Position numbers and translations under genes: made by a program
From: Branchiostoma floridae
Taxonomy: Eukaryota; Chordata; Leptocardii; Amphioxiformes; Branchiostomatidae
DNA: 64,000 bases
NCBI RefSeq assembly: GCF_000003815.2
Contig: NC_049984.1
Span: forward strand, 10,612,234 to 10,676,233
Direction of reading: 5' to 3'
Shown: positions 45,201-57,702 of the stretch, piece after piece
Layout: the number at the start of each line of letters is the position of its first letter
How positions within the stretch are numbered: position 1 is the first letter of the stretch
Notes under the pieces: generated by a model
What the model saw: only the letters and a program-made list of their open reading frames with translations
What the model was told of the DNA's origin: nothing
The model's database searches: none

Positions 45201-48200
45201 ATGGAGTGGAACATTTACGGGCCTAGCTACAAAGGAAACGTGCACATGTACAATGAAGGAAAGAATAATACAAAAATACAATTTATATCATAAACCAAAA
45301 CCACTGCGTCCTTGAACATATATTACATAGCACATATGGGCCAGCAATTCTCTATATACATCTACTCATACGCGTTATCAACACAGAACAATCATTTTCG
45401 AAAAGGAAGTAATTTCCTACAGTCGTACAGCCTGCTACAAAGAACCGAATAACCAGTTGTGTGGGCCGTAAGCACCGTGGATAATGAAGGACCATTGTCT
45501 GGCGCGTTTAGAAACAAGAGTATCTATTTAAACAAAAGGGCAGTCAAAGACATGGAAATGTGGGTAATTATTGTCTTGTTTTCACCAATTCTCCACGTGG
45601 TAATTGTTCTCGTCTATGTCTGAGTGCGTGAGAACTACAGACACCACAAAGGGAAACACTACAGATAAGCGGGCCACCAAGGGGGTCCAGGGAATCTCAT
45701 CAAATCGACCGGTCCCCCTGCTTCTTACCCATTCGAGGGTCTGAGGTACGTGAATACACCACTTGGCCAAGCCATACAGTGTAAAATACTACTTGAGTTG
45801 GGAAAGCAAAAGAAACAACAACAGAAAACGAAACACCTACGACGACTTTCCCAAATCCTCAGAAACAAAGACTGTAATTTTAGAAACTTAAGACGGGCGG
45901 ATTCGGTGCCCGAAAGTTTTCCATTTTTCCTAATCAAACCAAAGATTACCCGTTCATCCCAAAGTTTGAACATAGGAAAGAGTTTCCCTTGTCAAAATGC
46001 GGTACCAGGCGCCGAGCTACCCAGAGAGCTCCGTCCGTCGTCATATTGTCTCGCCCGGATCAAGGCCTTAATCTTTGTTTAACCAACAATTCTTCAATAC
46101 TAATACCCTACTCTGGAACTAAAAGAAGACTGCAATCCGCGTAAAATCTAGATTGGTGGTAATGGGAGATCAGATACCGCTACAAAAAAGATAACATATT
46201 TCTAATTGATGTTTACAAGATGTCCGGCCTCGTAGCTCGGGGCGAGACTTCAGACGGGGGACAAAGCGAGTTTTTATCTCTTGTCTTTTTCTCTTGTTAA
46301 AATGCCTCCATTAGTTGGTGGAAGGGCTTTGCACGCTCTTAGCACAGGATTTACGTGCCTCATGTTTGTAGCTTGACACCACTAGTGGCGTTTGGCCATC
46401 AGAGGTTGAAGTTTTAGAGTATCATATCTTTAAAAAGTGGCAGAGTTTTTATCGTAGATTTTGAAGTACCTTCCATATATATATATATATACACCTACAT
46501 AAGGAAGAGTTCCTTATGATTATTTACTCAGCGTCATTACAATGGACAAAGAGAGAAAGAATGATTTTGTAGATATAATTACATGTATACGGGAACCATT
46601 TGTCGTCCTCAACCGTTTGATAAGATACGAATTGTACATTGATATACATGTCTGTACAACTGTATTCACATTCTGTACTTTAGAGTTTAGAATGTTAATG
46701 ATAATGTATAATGTTCTTGTCTCGCAGGTTATACTGGAGGTGTATGTATAAGAATCCCTGTTTTAGTGAAGACCACCCACACCATGTTATCTGATAGGGA
46801 AATTCTATCTTCTACCTATCGGAACACCTTCGAACCCCGCCTTCCCAATAAAAGCCACCTTATCTGTGTCTACTCGTCTGCACCCTCCCCCGGAGACTTC
46901 CACACTAATGTGGTTGTCTTTGAATTGAAAGTACGTCAGAGGAAAAATGATGAAGCTTTCTGTGATAGGGTTCAGGTGCTAATGATTCCCTGTACATTGT
47001 TTTCTTACTCAATGTAATTGTTTTACATTTGTATTTATGTTCAAGAAGAGGGCTTCTCATAAGCATTTTTTTAAAAATTTTTGTCCGATCCTCAATAAAC
47101 AAGTGTGGACAATATAAGATATAATGATTCCGTTAAAAAGATGTTTGTCTGTACATGGCTAGCCTATGGCGGCTCGCTCTGTGCTGAGGTATAATGTTAA
47201 AGAATCTAGGTGTAGTAAACAAGAGATGTCACATTGGATTTAAGTAGGAGTATCCGTGATTCTATCACTACAGATGGCAGTTCAGAACAAACGAACCCCT
47301 CAAGACAAAACGCGCGACAATTTCACGGAAGGGGTACCTTAATTTTACATACTTTGCACGGCGCACTTAAGATCTTTTAAAAGATTTGTGTTTTATCCAT
47401 GGGTACATGATCTGGTCCTAGTTGGACATGAGTCAGTGTGTAATTGGGAAAGTACTTAGAATAATGTGACAGGTATTAGAAAGAATAACAAATTACTTGA
47501 AGGCAGGGATACACAAAGGGAGAAAAGAAACAAAGGGCACTGATATCAAACTACAACAAAATACCTTGGGTCTGAAAAGACACAGGAAGCAACACTAAAG
47601 AAATTCTCTAGTTTCCCATTTTATGTACATTTTGTACTTCATTTGTTGTCATTGTAACTCTCCGTGTCCGACGGTTGGCATGTTAGAGGACTGGCGCAGA
47701 GACAGGTGAAGATTTGTTACCACAGTAACAGAACACAGATCAGCACCAAGGTCAGGGTCAACCTTGTCTTTGGTCTTTATTCTGACTCTGAAACAGCAGT
47801 CATGTGCATATTGCAGCATCAGAACCATATAATGTATTTAAAAATCTATGAACAAGATATGGTTTTGATAAGTTATTCGGCCGACAGAGACACGGGAGGC
47901 ATGACACTAGCACCGAATATGAAACAGCACTGACTGTATCCTACAGCACTGGACAACCATTCAGCTCCGTGTTAACGGTTCATAACTAAGATATCCATTC
48001 GTTCTCTGAACAGGCACCACATAAGGTGGGTTATTTTTCTCAGCACTGCATTGAGCGCGTTGTCACATTAAGTATCAGTTTGTGAATACTAACCATAGCT
48101 TGTCTCCGTAGATTTACGGTGACTACAGGACTGCCCTGCAGTGTTATATGACTTCACTCTCACGTCCTGCCCCTCAGCAAGACTAGATTTCACCCCAGGC

Positions 48201-50043
48201 TGTACTTACCGCAGGATGTACCCATGATATATGGTACTCTCCTCTGTAATCGCTGTTACAAGTTTCCAAACACTGTCCAATTAGTACATACCTGCTTGGG
48301 CTACATGCAACTTTCTTGTAACAAATCACCATTACTGCTGGGCAATGGAGTCCCAGGGTGGGAATGAAGAGAGTTCCTGCTTCTATCATGCACCAAATGC
48401 TCGTTAGGAGCACAGGGGGCGCCCCAGCCAGGCCAGCTAATTGTGGCTGATGTATGGCCCAATTATCTTCAGGGTGCAGATCCACTTATTCTCATACACC
48501 TCAAGATCGTTAGGATCGTTAAACACTTGTAATGACAAGCCACCAATTGGCACACGCACAATTACAGCTCTGTTCAGATGAAACCTTTACAGCTTCTACA
48601 TGAACCTCTATCTTGTCAGGATAATTGACCTGCTTGTTACTGCCGACTTATCCTGGCAAACTGTCCAGTTGACTTTGTTCTTACAGACTGGACTTGACAG
48701 CAGAGGGTCCTGCTGTGGGCGGGCATCTCTGTGTCATCATCAAGATGGCGGCGGGGTGGCGGCAGGGCAGACCAACATGGCCTAAATGTCAGTGACCTGC
48801 TGAGCATCAAGTCCACTGGTTAATAGTGGTTCTGACACTTCCCTGCACACAGAAGGACTGGTGGACATTAGAGGTCTCCACACACCACAGGATCTGCCAT
48901 TAGTAGGGCAAACTCTGGCACACCATAAACCTGCTGACTTCTGTACTATGATTCTAGGACAAGCTTCATGGATGTTTGCTTTTTGATCCACCTACTCTTC
49001 GTGTGTAGTCAATACATACGTCTTTTTCAATATATCAGAGAAATGTAAACAGCTTTGAAAGATATGATATCAGTTACTGGATCTGTTCCAAGTAAAGTGC
49101 AGCCAAGGGAGCCAATTGTGCTGCTCCAACTCACTGGGCAATTTGTAGTGGTGTAATAACAAGCACAGTGGGCGGTGGAGAACAGCTTCTAATGACCAGT
49201 TGGATCTTTATGGCATCATTAAACCCAGAGAGTCGTCCGACACAAGCTGGGAGATTTATTTTGCTCATTTGCTGCCATTGATCCAAACAAATGTTGAGGG
49301 ATTCGGAGGGTTGCTGCGATGTGCAGAACAGATCTACCCCGTTTTACTTCTACCCAGGAAGCACCTGTGGGGTTGTTCATCACAGGTTAACAGGGGTAGT
49401 GTTTTTATGTCAGTGTGTTGGTTTGTTCAATAAATGTCCAAAAATTTGGACATTTTGTTCATTATCACTTATAAGATGTCTACTATCAGGTTAGCAATGA
49501 TGTATTACAAGTTCCCCACACAGTTGTATCTCCGTACAGGTCCGGTATAAATGGCGAATCCAACACTATGTCCATCGGTAATTTCCGGTAACTTTCGGAA
49601 AGTTAAAGACTGGGGTCCTTACGAAGAACTAGAATTTCTTAATTTCTTTTGACTTAATATCAGGGGAAGGGTCATTCTTTAGTATCATCCCAATGACCAC
49701 AATACAATGCAATAGGGATTGATGTTTACTTGTTATCTATACACGTACAACCAATAGAAATATTGTTGTTACATTCATGTTTATTAAGTGCATATTTTTC
49801 CTTTATCAAAAAGAAGAAGAACTGTTCCTATTTACCAATATGTCAGAAACACGCTGAAAGTTGTGATGACTGTTCAAACCAAACCATACAACATTCATTT
49901 TGTTTACTAGCCTGCTTCCCCATTAATGATAGCGTCACAAACCTTATGAACAGCGGCCATTAAAACAGCCCTACCAAATCAAATCAGCCTCTCCAACCGA
50001 CTGAATGCCTTCCTACAGGAAATGGCAGAAAAGAAAGTGCTGT
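42263..50043. other. Gene desert segment, no gene recognised
   Basis: None of the short open frames shows domain content or splice support. GC-richer, complex patches near 44520-45090, 48180-48490 and 49150-49420 look unlike the AT-rich background and are candidate regulatory DNA. A short (TA)n run lies at ~46478-46490. Confidence 0.3.
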
Positions 50044-50446
50044 AAATGACACCATTGCCATGAGAAAATCAACTTAGCTGCTGATATGCTTACAAGTTCA
50101 TTATGTGAGGAGACAGGAGCCCCGTAAAAAGATTAAAGCCTCCCATCCATCTCCTGATAAATGGAAAGAGCAAACCTGTTCAATGCTAATCATGTCAAGT
50201 ATTGGGAAGATAAATAATAGCAGAACATATAGAATGTCTGATATGGGCATGTAATGAAATTTGCTGGTAATCATACACAGCTTGGAACATATCCACAGCT
50301 TGAATTATTCAGCGTTCATCAATGTCTACAATGTAAGAACAATAGAACAAATGTCGGGATGTCGCCGAGATGACATCAAGCTGATAATACGTGAGACGGG
50401 ACCACAGTTCCAATGTCACATCATTAGATTACAGGGAGGGAAGTGA
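50044..50446. promoter_or_regulatory. Duplicated conserved noncoding block A, copy 2
   Basis: Second copy of the block at 26003-26390, in the same orientation, ~24.0 kb away. Conserved cores are separated by diverged, gapped sequence, as expected for an old duplication with islands under constraint. Confidence 0.65.
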
Positions 50447-50760
50447 TCACTGGAAAGAGCTATGTAATAACGTCACTGTCTACAGTCTGTCGTGGCTCCA
50501 GTCAAATAGACAGGCGACATCAGGGTGGGAGGGTAGATACCACGGCACAGCATCCGTTGTCATGCCCCGCTGTTGTAAAAAAACTTTTATTTTGTAGCGT
50601 ATGTATATTTGTTTTCTCCAATATTGAAAATATATTGTCTTTGCTTGAGTGTTCTTTTTCTTTTCATTTTATGTCAGGAGCCAATCAGAGCTTAGAACTG
50701 CCATGAACCAATCAGAGTTGAGGACTGCGTTATCATATTAGCTGAACAATTTTTTTAACT

Positions 50761-50930
50761 CTCACAAAATACTGTAGGGCGAGCCTAATGTTATTGTATA
50801 GTTGTGTTAATGATCTGGTCCAAAACCATGTAGATTTTTTTACCGACACACAATACTAAAGGGTGCGTACTGGTATAGTATTGTGTGCGAGTAACTTGAC
50901 AAAAGGCTACAGGAAAAATATTTTGTATTT
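50761..50930 (+). repeat. Dispersed hairpin repeat, copy 2 (with an extra half copy)
   Basis: Positions 50844-50930 match 10858-10775 in reverse orientation. The word CTCACAAAATACTGTAGGGC at 50761 is a further partial copy. An internal stem pairs CACACAATACTA with TAGTATTGTGTG. Confidence 0.55.
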
Positions 50931-52661
50931 TCGGGAAAATGTCGCCTTTCTGTTACATTTCGACTCGTTGACTATCATATGAATCTACATATCTTACTCG
51001 ACGAAGTTGTGACTTGCAGAAGCAAATACAACACAGTGAGAAGGCCGTCATTCCACTAGCCAGTGATCACGCTGTGATCTCGCGGTGACCTAGAATGGAT
51101 TTGTGTTGCCCTTGACTTCAGAATTCAAATATCATGCAAATTGTAACAGTATAACTGAAAAGAAACAAAACACAACAAGCGTAAAAAAATTCATTTTTAT
51201 CTATGAAATTCGTTGAATGTTCTGTCAAAAATTAGGTCGCAGTTTGGTCTCAGAGGTCTCCTCTCTCGTAGAACGAGGTCCAATCTCCCTCAACATCTGC
51301 TTGGAGACTAGAAATCGGAAAAGTTGACCTGTTCAACAATAGAACTATAGAAAATCAAATCGATCATCGATCACCAATGTCCCGACTAAGTACGTAAGTC
51401 GATTTTGTCACTCAGGTGTTGTTTCCTGAGCAAACAACTTTACTAGAAAAGGTGGCAAACAACACGATGTGGCAATATTTGAGTTTGATCGATCTGACGA
51501 AAATATGTGCAAGTAATATTTGCGATGTCGATAAAACAAGGCAAGGTGTCACTCAGAGACTTGTAAGGCGATAGACGATCTAGTTTCAACATGTTGACAT
51601 TTTGCCAGCTGTCAATCACCGCCTGGAAGGAAAATTCAAGACACTGTGTTGTTTTTTGAGTGATGAAAATCCGATTTCTTCTATTCCAAACAATCAATGC
51701 TGTACATTTTCCATGCATATCTTTTGAGGCTTTTTGTCATCAAACTATCCAGTGTAGGACATGTCTCTTGCCCTTCTTGTGTAATTTTTGCACATTTCAC
51801 TACAAAAATCCTTCTCCTTAAATCCCCCCACCCCCTGTTGAGTGATCCTACCTGGCCACCCTACCTGTGTTTGTTAAGTGTGTCGGAAGCGGCTCAGCCA
51901 CACCCTAAGCCCTCCAGGAGCCAAGAACTGTTGACCCGCCCACTGGCCCCCATCAGACCCTGACAAACCCAACACTGATAATTGGATTACAGACCCTACA
52001 GTTGTCTGGGGAGGGGTTACAGATGTCTGCAAGAGAAGGCAGAAATGTCTGGTAAACTGACATATTACTGCAAATAGCTCATTTCTGCTACCTATGTGCA
52101 TCGTGGTACATGCATTGTCTAAGTTCGAGCGAAATTACACACCGAAACGAGGCAGCAACTCGGTTGCGTTTATCCAGTGCACATGACATGTGCATTTCGT
52201 TCGAACGTACGTGGTATGTGTAGACTCTTACAGTATTGAAAAAAAAATCATTCGATACCTGTGTTGTGTATTGAATACACAAAACGCAGTTGTTATTCAT
52301 CGGTCTCACTACTTACGAAAAGAACCGAAAACAATCACAAATAGTCAATACAACCCGAAGAAACAACAACTCAAAAGCACCTGTTTTCGTTTCTTCATTA
52401 GTTTTTGGTTTGTCTTCTGTTGCTTTCGGTAATTGATGACACCCCCATTCATTAATTTTAGCAGTTTTTTAGTAGTTTATTTTATTTTGGGTGCCACAAT
52501 CTTCACAATCTACTGTGATGCACACGAATGCTGATGCTGTAGCCATCATATAAAGCAAGTTAGAATATGCTGTGAAAAATGGTAAGAAAAGCACTGTGGT
52601 GTATTATCGATATGATATATTAATAAAGGATTTATGATAAAAATTCCCTGATATCATGTGA

Positions 52662-53200
52662 TTTTTGTCCAACATGTGAAAGGTTAATAATCTCCCGTTG
52701 TCCAGCCATGTCCGTATGACCACGGCTGCATGTAGATATCACCCGGCCTTTGTAATCAGCAAATATCTAGACTTGCAGCCCAATGTAATTTTGGCAATCA
52801 ATTTCCTTTGTGGCCTGTGGACAAAAGGTGGTCACACCTTCCATATCAGACTAGGAACAGGGCAAATGTCCATCGACTTTTCCATTTACGGCCAGGAAAT
52901 TATGCCTGAATCCAACTTTTAATCCAAAGGCAATCGGTGGCGAATGTGTATCCCCCGATTGTAACAGTGTTGATAGGTTATCTGCTTAATTTTTCACTGT
53001 CACCATCAGGGCATCGGCGCTATCTGACCACCAGCACCTTTGGTTGGGGCAAACATTATCACTGCAATCAATAACCTCTGCTCACAAGCGGAACGTCAGC
53101 TCAGGCAATCTTATGAAAAAAGCTACTAAAACATGCATTACGTCTGGGAAACCTGCTGGAAAATTAGCTCATTTTGTTCCCAATGATTGCTTGGCTGGAA
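52662..53200. promoter_or_regulatory. Duplicated conserved noncoding block B, copy 2 (101-bp identical core)
   Basis: Positions 52662-52762 are identical to 28372-28472. Similarity continues to ~53200, ending near GGAAAATTAGCTCA and a TTGCTTGGCTGG-like word. It lies ~4.5 kb upstream of the Irx start codon, in the same order relative to block A as in copy 1. Confidence 0.75.
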
Positions 53201-56200
53201 GAACGAGTAATACTGCGTTTGCCCAGTCTTTCGGAATTAGTACTGGGTATAGGTAATAGTGTATTTTTCAATTGTTCAAAAAATTATTGGAAGGAAAGTT
53301 AACTGTGTAAATTGACATATACGGAAGAAGAGGAGCTCTCTGAAATAGAAATTCCCGGAGTTACAGAGATAAACTTCTTCATAGGAACTGATTTATGCAT
53401 TGTCGCTCTAATGTTTTACAGCTTCATCTTATTTTGTTTACAAGGATTCATCACATGTTATATCTCATAACGTGAATTCTACCTTGAAATATTCTAGACA
53501 TAATATCTTACGTCATTTACATTTCTTGACACATATTTGAAGACACTCCATGTCGTAAGTCTACTGAATACAGATATTGAAATTCATACAATGCAAAAAG
53601 ACATTAAAATTGCATTGTTAATAGAATACTGAAACTAACGATGCGTTACCTTGTTGCAACAGTACGGAGCCATATTAGTCTGTATTGCTCAGTAAACAGA
53701 ATTGCGAAATTTATCCTTTATGTCTATTCTGTAGCTTGTAGTTGACTCTGCGAAAGTCGCTGCACTTTCCATTATGTCAAAGAAGCTTCCTTTCTATCAT
53801 ATATCATGGCTGTACCATGTTTCTTGCAGTAATAATGTTTGTTCATCTTATATTTAGCAAGAAAACTTCACTAATGCCGTCACATGCATAGTCCACACAG
53901 GGCCACAGTCGGATCGATAGCGTTCGGACCGACCACATTGCTATTTGATGAAAGTTCTTGATTAAGCCGCCTTTTCGCGACACTGACAAATGAAGACATA
54001 TCTGTGTCCACACATAATAGTCGGACACATGTTTGCCCTACCATACTAATTGCCAGCAAGCCAATCCTTTGTTCAGTAAAAGTTTCATTAGGTTAAAAGG
54101 GCTGTACGGCAGGGCTACTGTGGGTATGTAAAATGCATGGTAATTCTGCTGTAGGCCTCTCCACTACTAACCCCTTGTCATGTCCACATCTGTCATAGCA
54201 CTGCAGACGTAACAAGTAGGGCAAACATTTCAGTAATCAATGAATGCGAAGATGCGAGGAGCGAATTCAAGAAAAGTTCTCGTCAACATTTTTACTTGGT
54301 GTTTGGAAACAGAACTTTAAATCCACTCCCATCTATCTAAGCTATGAATAGTTCAACGGATGAACCAACCGTGTACCAACCACGTGCGTAGGAATTTGAG
54401 TAATTTTCGTTTGGCAGGAAAACCTAATCAAACAGTAGTATCATTTACATGCTCCCAAACAATTACAAACAAACAGAACCAAAGAACAAATGGTTATGAC
54501 AGAAAACTTTTGCGGCCTGAAAATACCATACTGTGGATGGGGTTCTCATTTCCTATTTGAACGACTTCCGACGATGATGCCCCCCTCCCCAAACTCAAAA
54601 GTAGGCTGACCAACTGACTTGTGGAACAAGTCACCAGACGCTATCATACAAGAAATATGATGAATGATAAAATCCATATACACGAGGCTTTTCTACGTAA
54701 AAGCAAGTCGAATTCTGACATGTAGAAAGAAGTGAAACTCCCGTGTGGAATTCCGCCGCCAGAGAACCAATATGTCAACTCCCGGGAGAAATAGTAAACC
54801 CAACCAAGTGCACATGACGGACGACCCTCCGGCCACAGTAATTTGTTGAAGTAACCAGATATTCATTTTCAGCCTCATTACTTGTGTAATCCGGTATTTA
54901 TTTCCGATAACACCTTGTATTCCTGGGCAATAAATCCTAGTGGAAAGTCACAAAATCTATTGACCTTTGACACGAGTGTGAAATTACATTAGCTGAGAGT
55001 CCGATATTGGGGAGACTGGAACGATGAAATTTTCAGTACGCGTTAGCCTCCTGTAAAAAGTTAAAGTTTGAAACTTCATACATGCAACAATGTGGCACGT
55101 TTATGTTTTTGTGAAACTGGGTATTCATTTGGGTGCTTGAATATCTTTACTTCTCTTAGGTTTACAAAAAGACACAAATTTCGAACTACATATACATAAA
55201 TGTATATACGTTTTCAACGAGTTTGTAGGGTTTCCTATAAAATGAAACTACAATGTCAGCAAATTTGTTCAGAAAAGCTATACAAGTACACTTTTTAAGA
55301 CGTGCAATTCAAGCATAAGTTCAGACCAAGGTGAATTTAACTGAACGGCCTTTTTGTGTACAGGATTTTTTTTTCGCGCTGAAAAATAACTCAGTCCGCC
55401 GCATATAAGGGGCTGTCCCTAGTGCTGAAACCTTGGTGCATGATTACTCAGGAGAACTACTAATCTTTTGTTTGTTTGTTTGTTTGTTTGTTTGTCCGTC
55501 TCAGCTATAAGATCGCAAAAAGACGTCGGTTTATTGTATTGTGCGTTGACCAGTCAAGTTCAAACTTTGTTCAGTTCCCTTGTTTTTTTTTCCTTATATA
55601 CCTCGATTTATTCCTCCCTTTCTTTTTCTTTTTTTTGTAGTTTTAATGATCGCGTTTTAGACATGAATCACTGGTTGGCTTGTCATTACGAAATATTATC
55701 AAGGGCTCGATATTTCTCCCACCGCTGAATGAAACATGACAGTACAATATAATACACGAATCAATAAAGCGACCTGTGGTGTCAGGTACTCATGATCACA
55801 TGTATGACATGTCCTATAATATGTGTCTGCATGTGATATTGTCGATATGTCAGCGTACAGGCGTACAGCTGGGATGTACTGCCTTGTCTGCCTACCACGG
55901 CCAGGGATGGAATTTTACATGCAGAAGCCATGTCCTTCCTAATCGCTAGAGGCGCTGCTGATTGAATGAACTTGTATCTCTCCGTCCCTGCGTTGCCAGG
56001 TGAACCATGTGGTTTAGAGTAAAACATTTTAAGCTTTAGATCAAGACATAGGTATTACTATTATTTTACCTGAGGAACATTACTCAAGTTGTATTCTACA
56101 TGTATTCATAAGACCGCAAGTTGTGAATTTGAAACGTTCGAAACTGTCTCTGTATCCATTCACGCTTCAAATAAGACATGGTGTTAACCAAACCAAATGT

Positions 56201-57200
56201 GTTAGCCAAACCCCAGTACTAGTATATCTACCAGACAACTAGTAACGACCCGATGATTGGCATGTTTTAGATATGCGCGCCCCCAAGCGGCGGAAAGGCG
56301 CCAGGCCTCCCTCCTGGAGACCAGCCCATAAGCTCATCAATACTACCGACAGCCAGACAATGGGGGAAACAGGATAAATAAAAACTCCCAATCCCCTAGG
56401 ACATGGCAGAAAAAAGGCTCTCATCTCCCTACAGGTTGGGCCTGCCGATTGATCAAAGCTGTCATCATCTGAATAGACACTACTTAGCAACAACAAAGGG
56501 TGATAATTACATTTAAAGACTGCAGCATTTCAAGTCGAAGGGGATGGTTTTGTTTGTCCTAATTTGTATGAATTGCGGGAGGCGTGACAGACGAAACCTT
56601 ATTAGTTCGCAAGTGGGTGATAATGACTTGAACTGTACTGCAGTCAAACCATGATATTCCTTTCGGCAACCATTGCGAGACCATTTTTACGGTTACATGA
56701 ATATATTTCCAGAAACGTTTCTAAACTTTGATCAGCTCACATTCCATATGCTTTAGCTATATACACATAAGTACCTCTCACGGGGGATTGTACATAATGA
56801 GGCATTAAGCGTTAGTACTTGAACTGAATTTGGCAACAAACCGTTGCTTTAAGACTGTCCCATGATTTATGTTTTTATATCTTAAATAAGACAAAAAAGC
56901 GGTCAGTGAATAGGTAGAAATTTGGACGTGCCTGCGTTTTGGCAGGGAAGCTGTTTTCTTGGTTGGGAACAACCACCTTGTTAGCAGTGACATCGTGCGA
57001 CACACTGGAATATTGCATCACCTTTCATTACCGTTCTGTATCGAACTTGAGGTCGGTCGGCCACTTGAAAATCTGAACTTTACAGGTATTACAGGTATAG
57101 AGTTTGGCTGAAAACCAATTTTAGCAGTGGTGAAGGGATGTTGTAACGATCTGGGCAACTTTTCTTCATTGAATCAACATTGGACGCGTTGTGTGTTTTA
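53201..57200. other. Irx upstream region
   Basis: No gene was recognised. A (GTTT)n run lies at ~55469-55494. A cluster of ACATGT words at 55798-55812 could be Iroquois-type sites. GC-richer complex patches at 54700-54850 and 56230-56500 are candidate regulatory DNA. Confidence 0.3.
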
Positions 57201-57702
57201 TTGAGAGCGGGAGGTGATGGTAGCGAGTTGTCATGTCAGGCGTGTGTGTGGGTCCGTGACAGGTAATGTTGCTTCACAGAACACAGGACGTAAACTGACT
57301 ATAGCCTCAGTAGTGGCTGACTGTCGGACGCGCAGACTGGGAGACGTCACGGTCTCCCCAGCACCATCTCCTTGTCCCCTCTCTCCCCTACCCCCAGGAC
57401 CTGGACGCCCGTGGGTGGTGAGTGGTGAGGAGCACCGACAGCGATCGTTTACATTGTAAATCAACACCGGCGCGCTGCGCGTATTTTGCAGCCTTCTCGG
57501 GTTGATAGGCATCAGTTCAACTTATCTCGCCGTGAGGTGTGGATCGTGTACCGACACCCCGGCTACCGTGTCTAGCTACCACCACACCAAGTTTTCTGTT
57601 TTAAAGGGACATTTGGGCAGTGTTCTGTTATGGGAGTTTAAGACTAAATATTGAGACAATAGCCTGTGTTACGTGTAGAGGATTGTGTGGAAGCCTGTCG
57701 GG
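57201..57702 (+). promoter_or_regulatory. Irx: Probable Irx promoter/5'UTR, CpG-rich
   Basis: The 500 bp before the Irx ATG are richer in CpG than the desert (for example CGGCGCGCTGCGCG near 57470). No TATA box is obvious, as is common for developmental genes. The exact start site cannot be fixed from sequence. Confidence 0.45.

Noticed and set aside
45582-46082. Overlapping open frames of 80-110 codons on both strands
   Set aside because: No domain, no splice support and no repeat structure. They look like chance frames.
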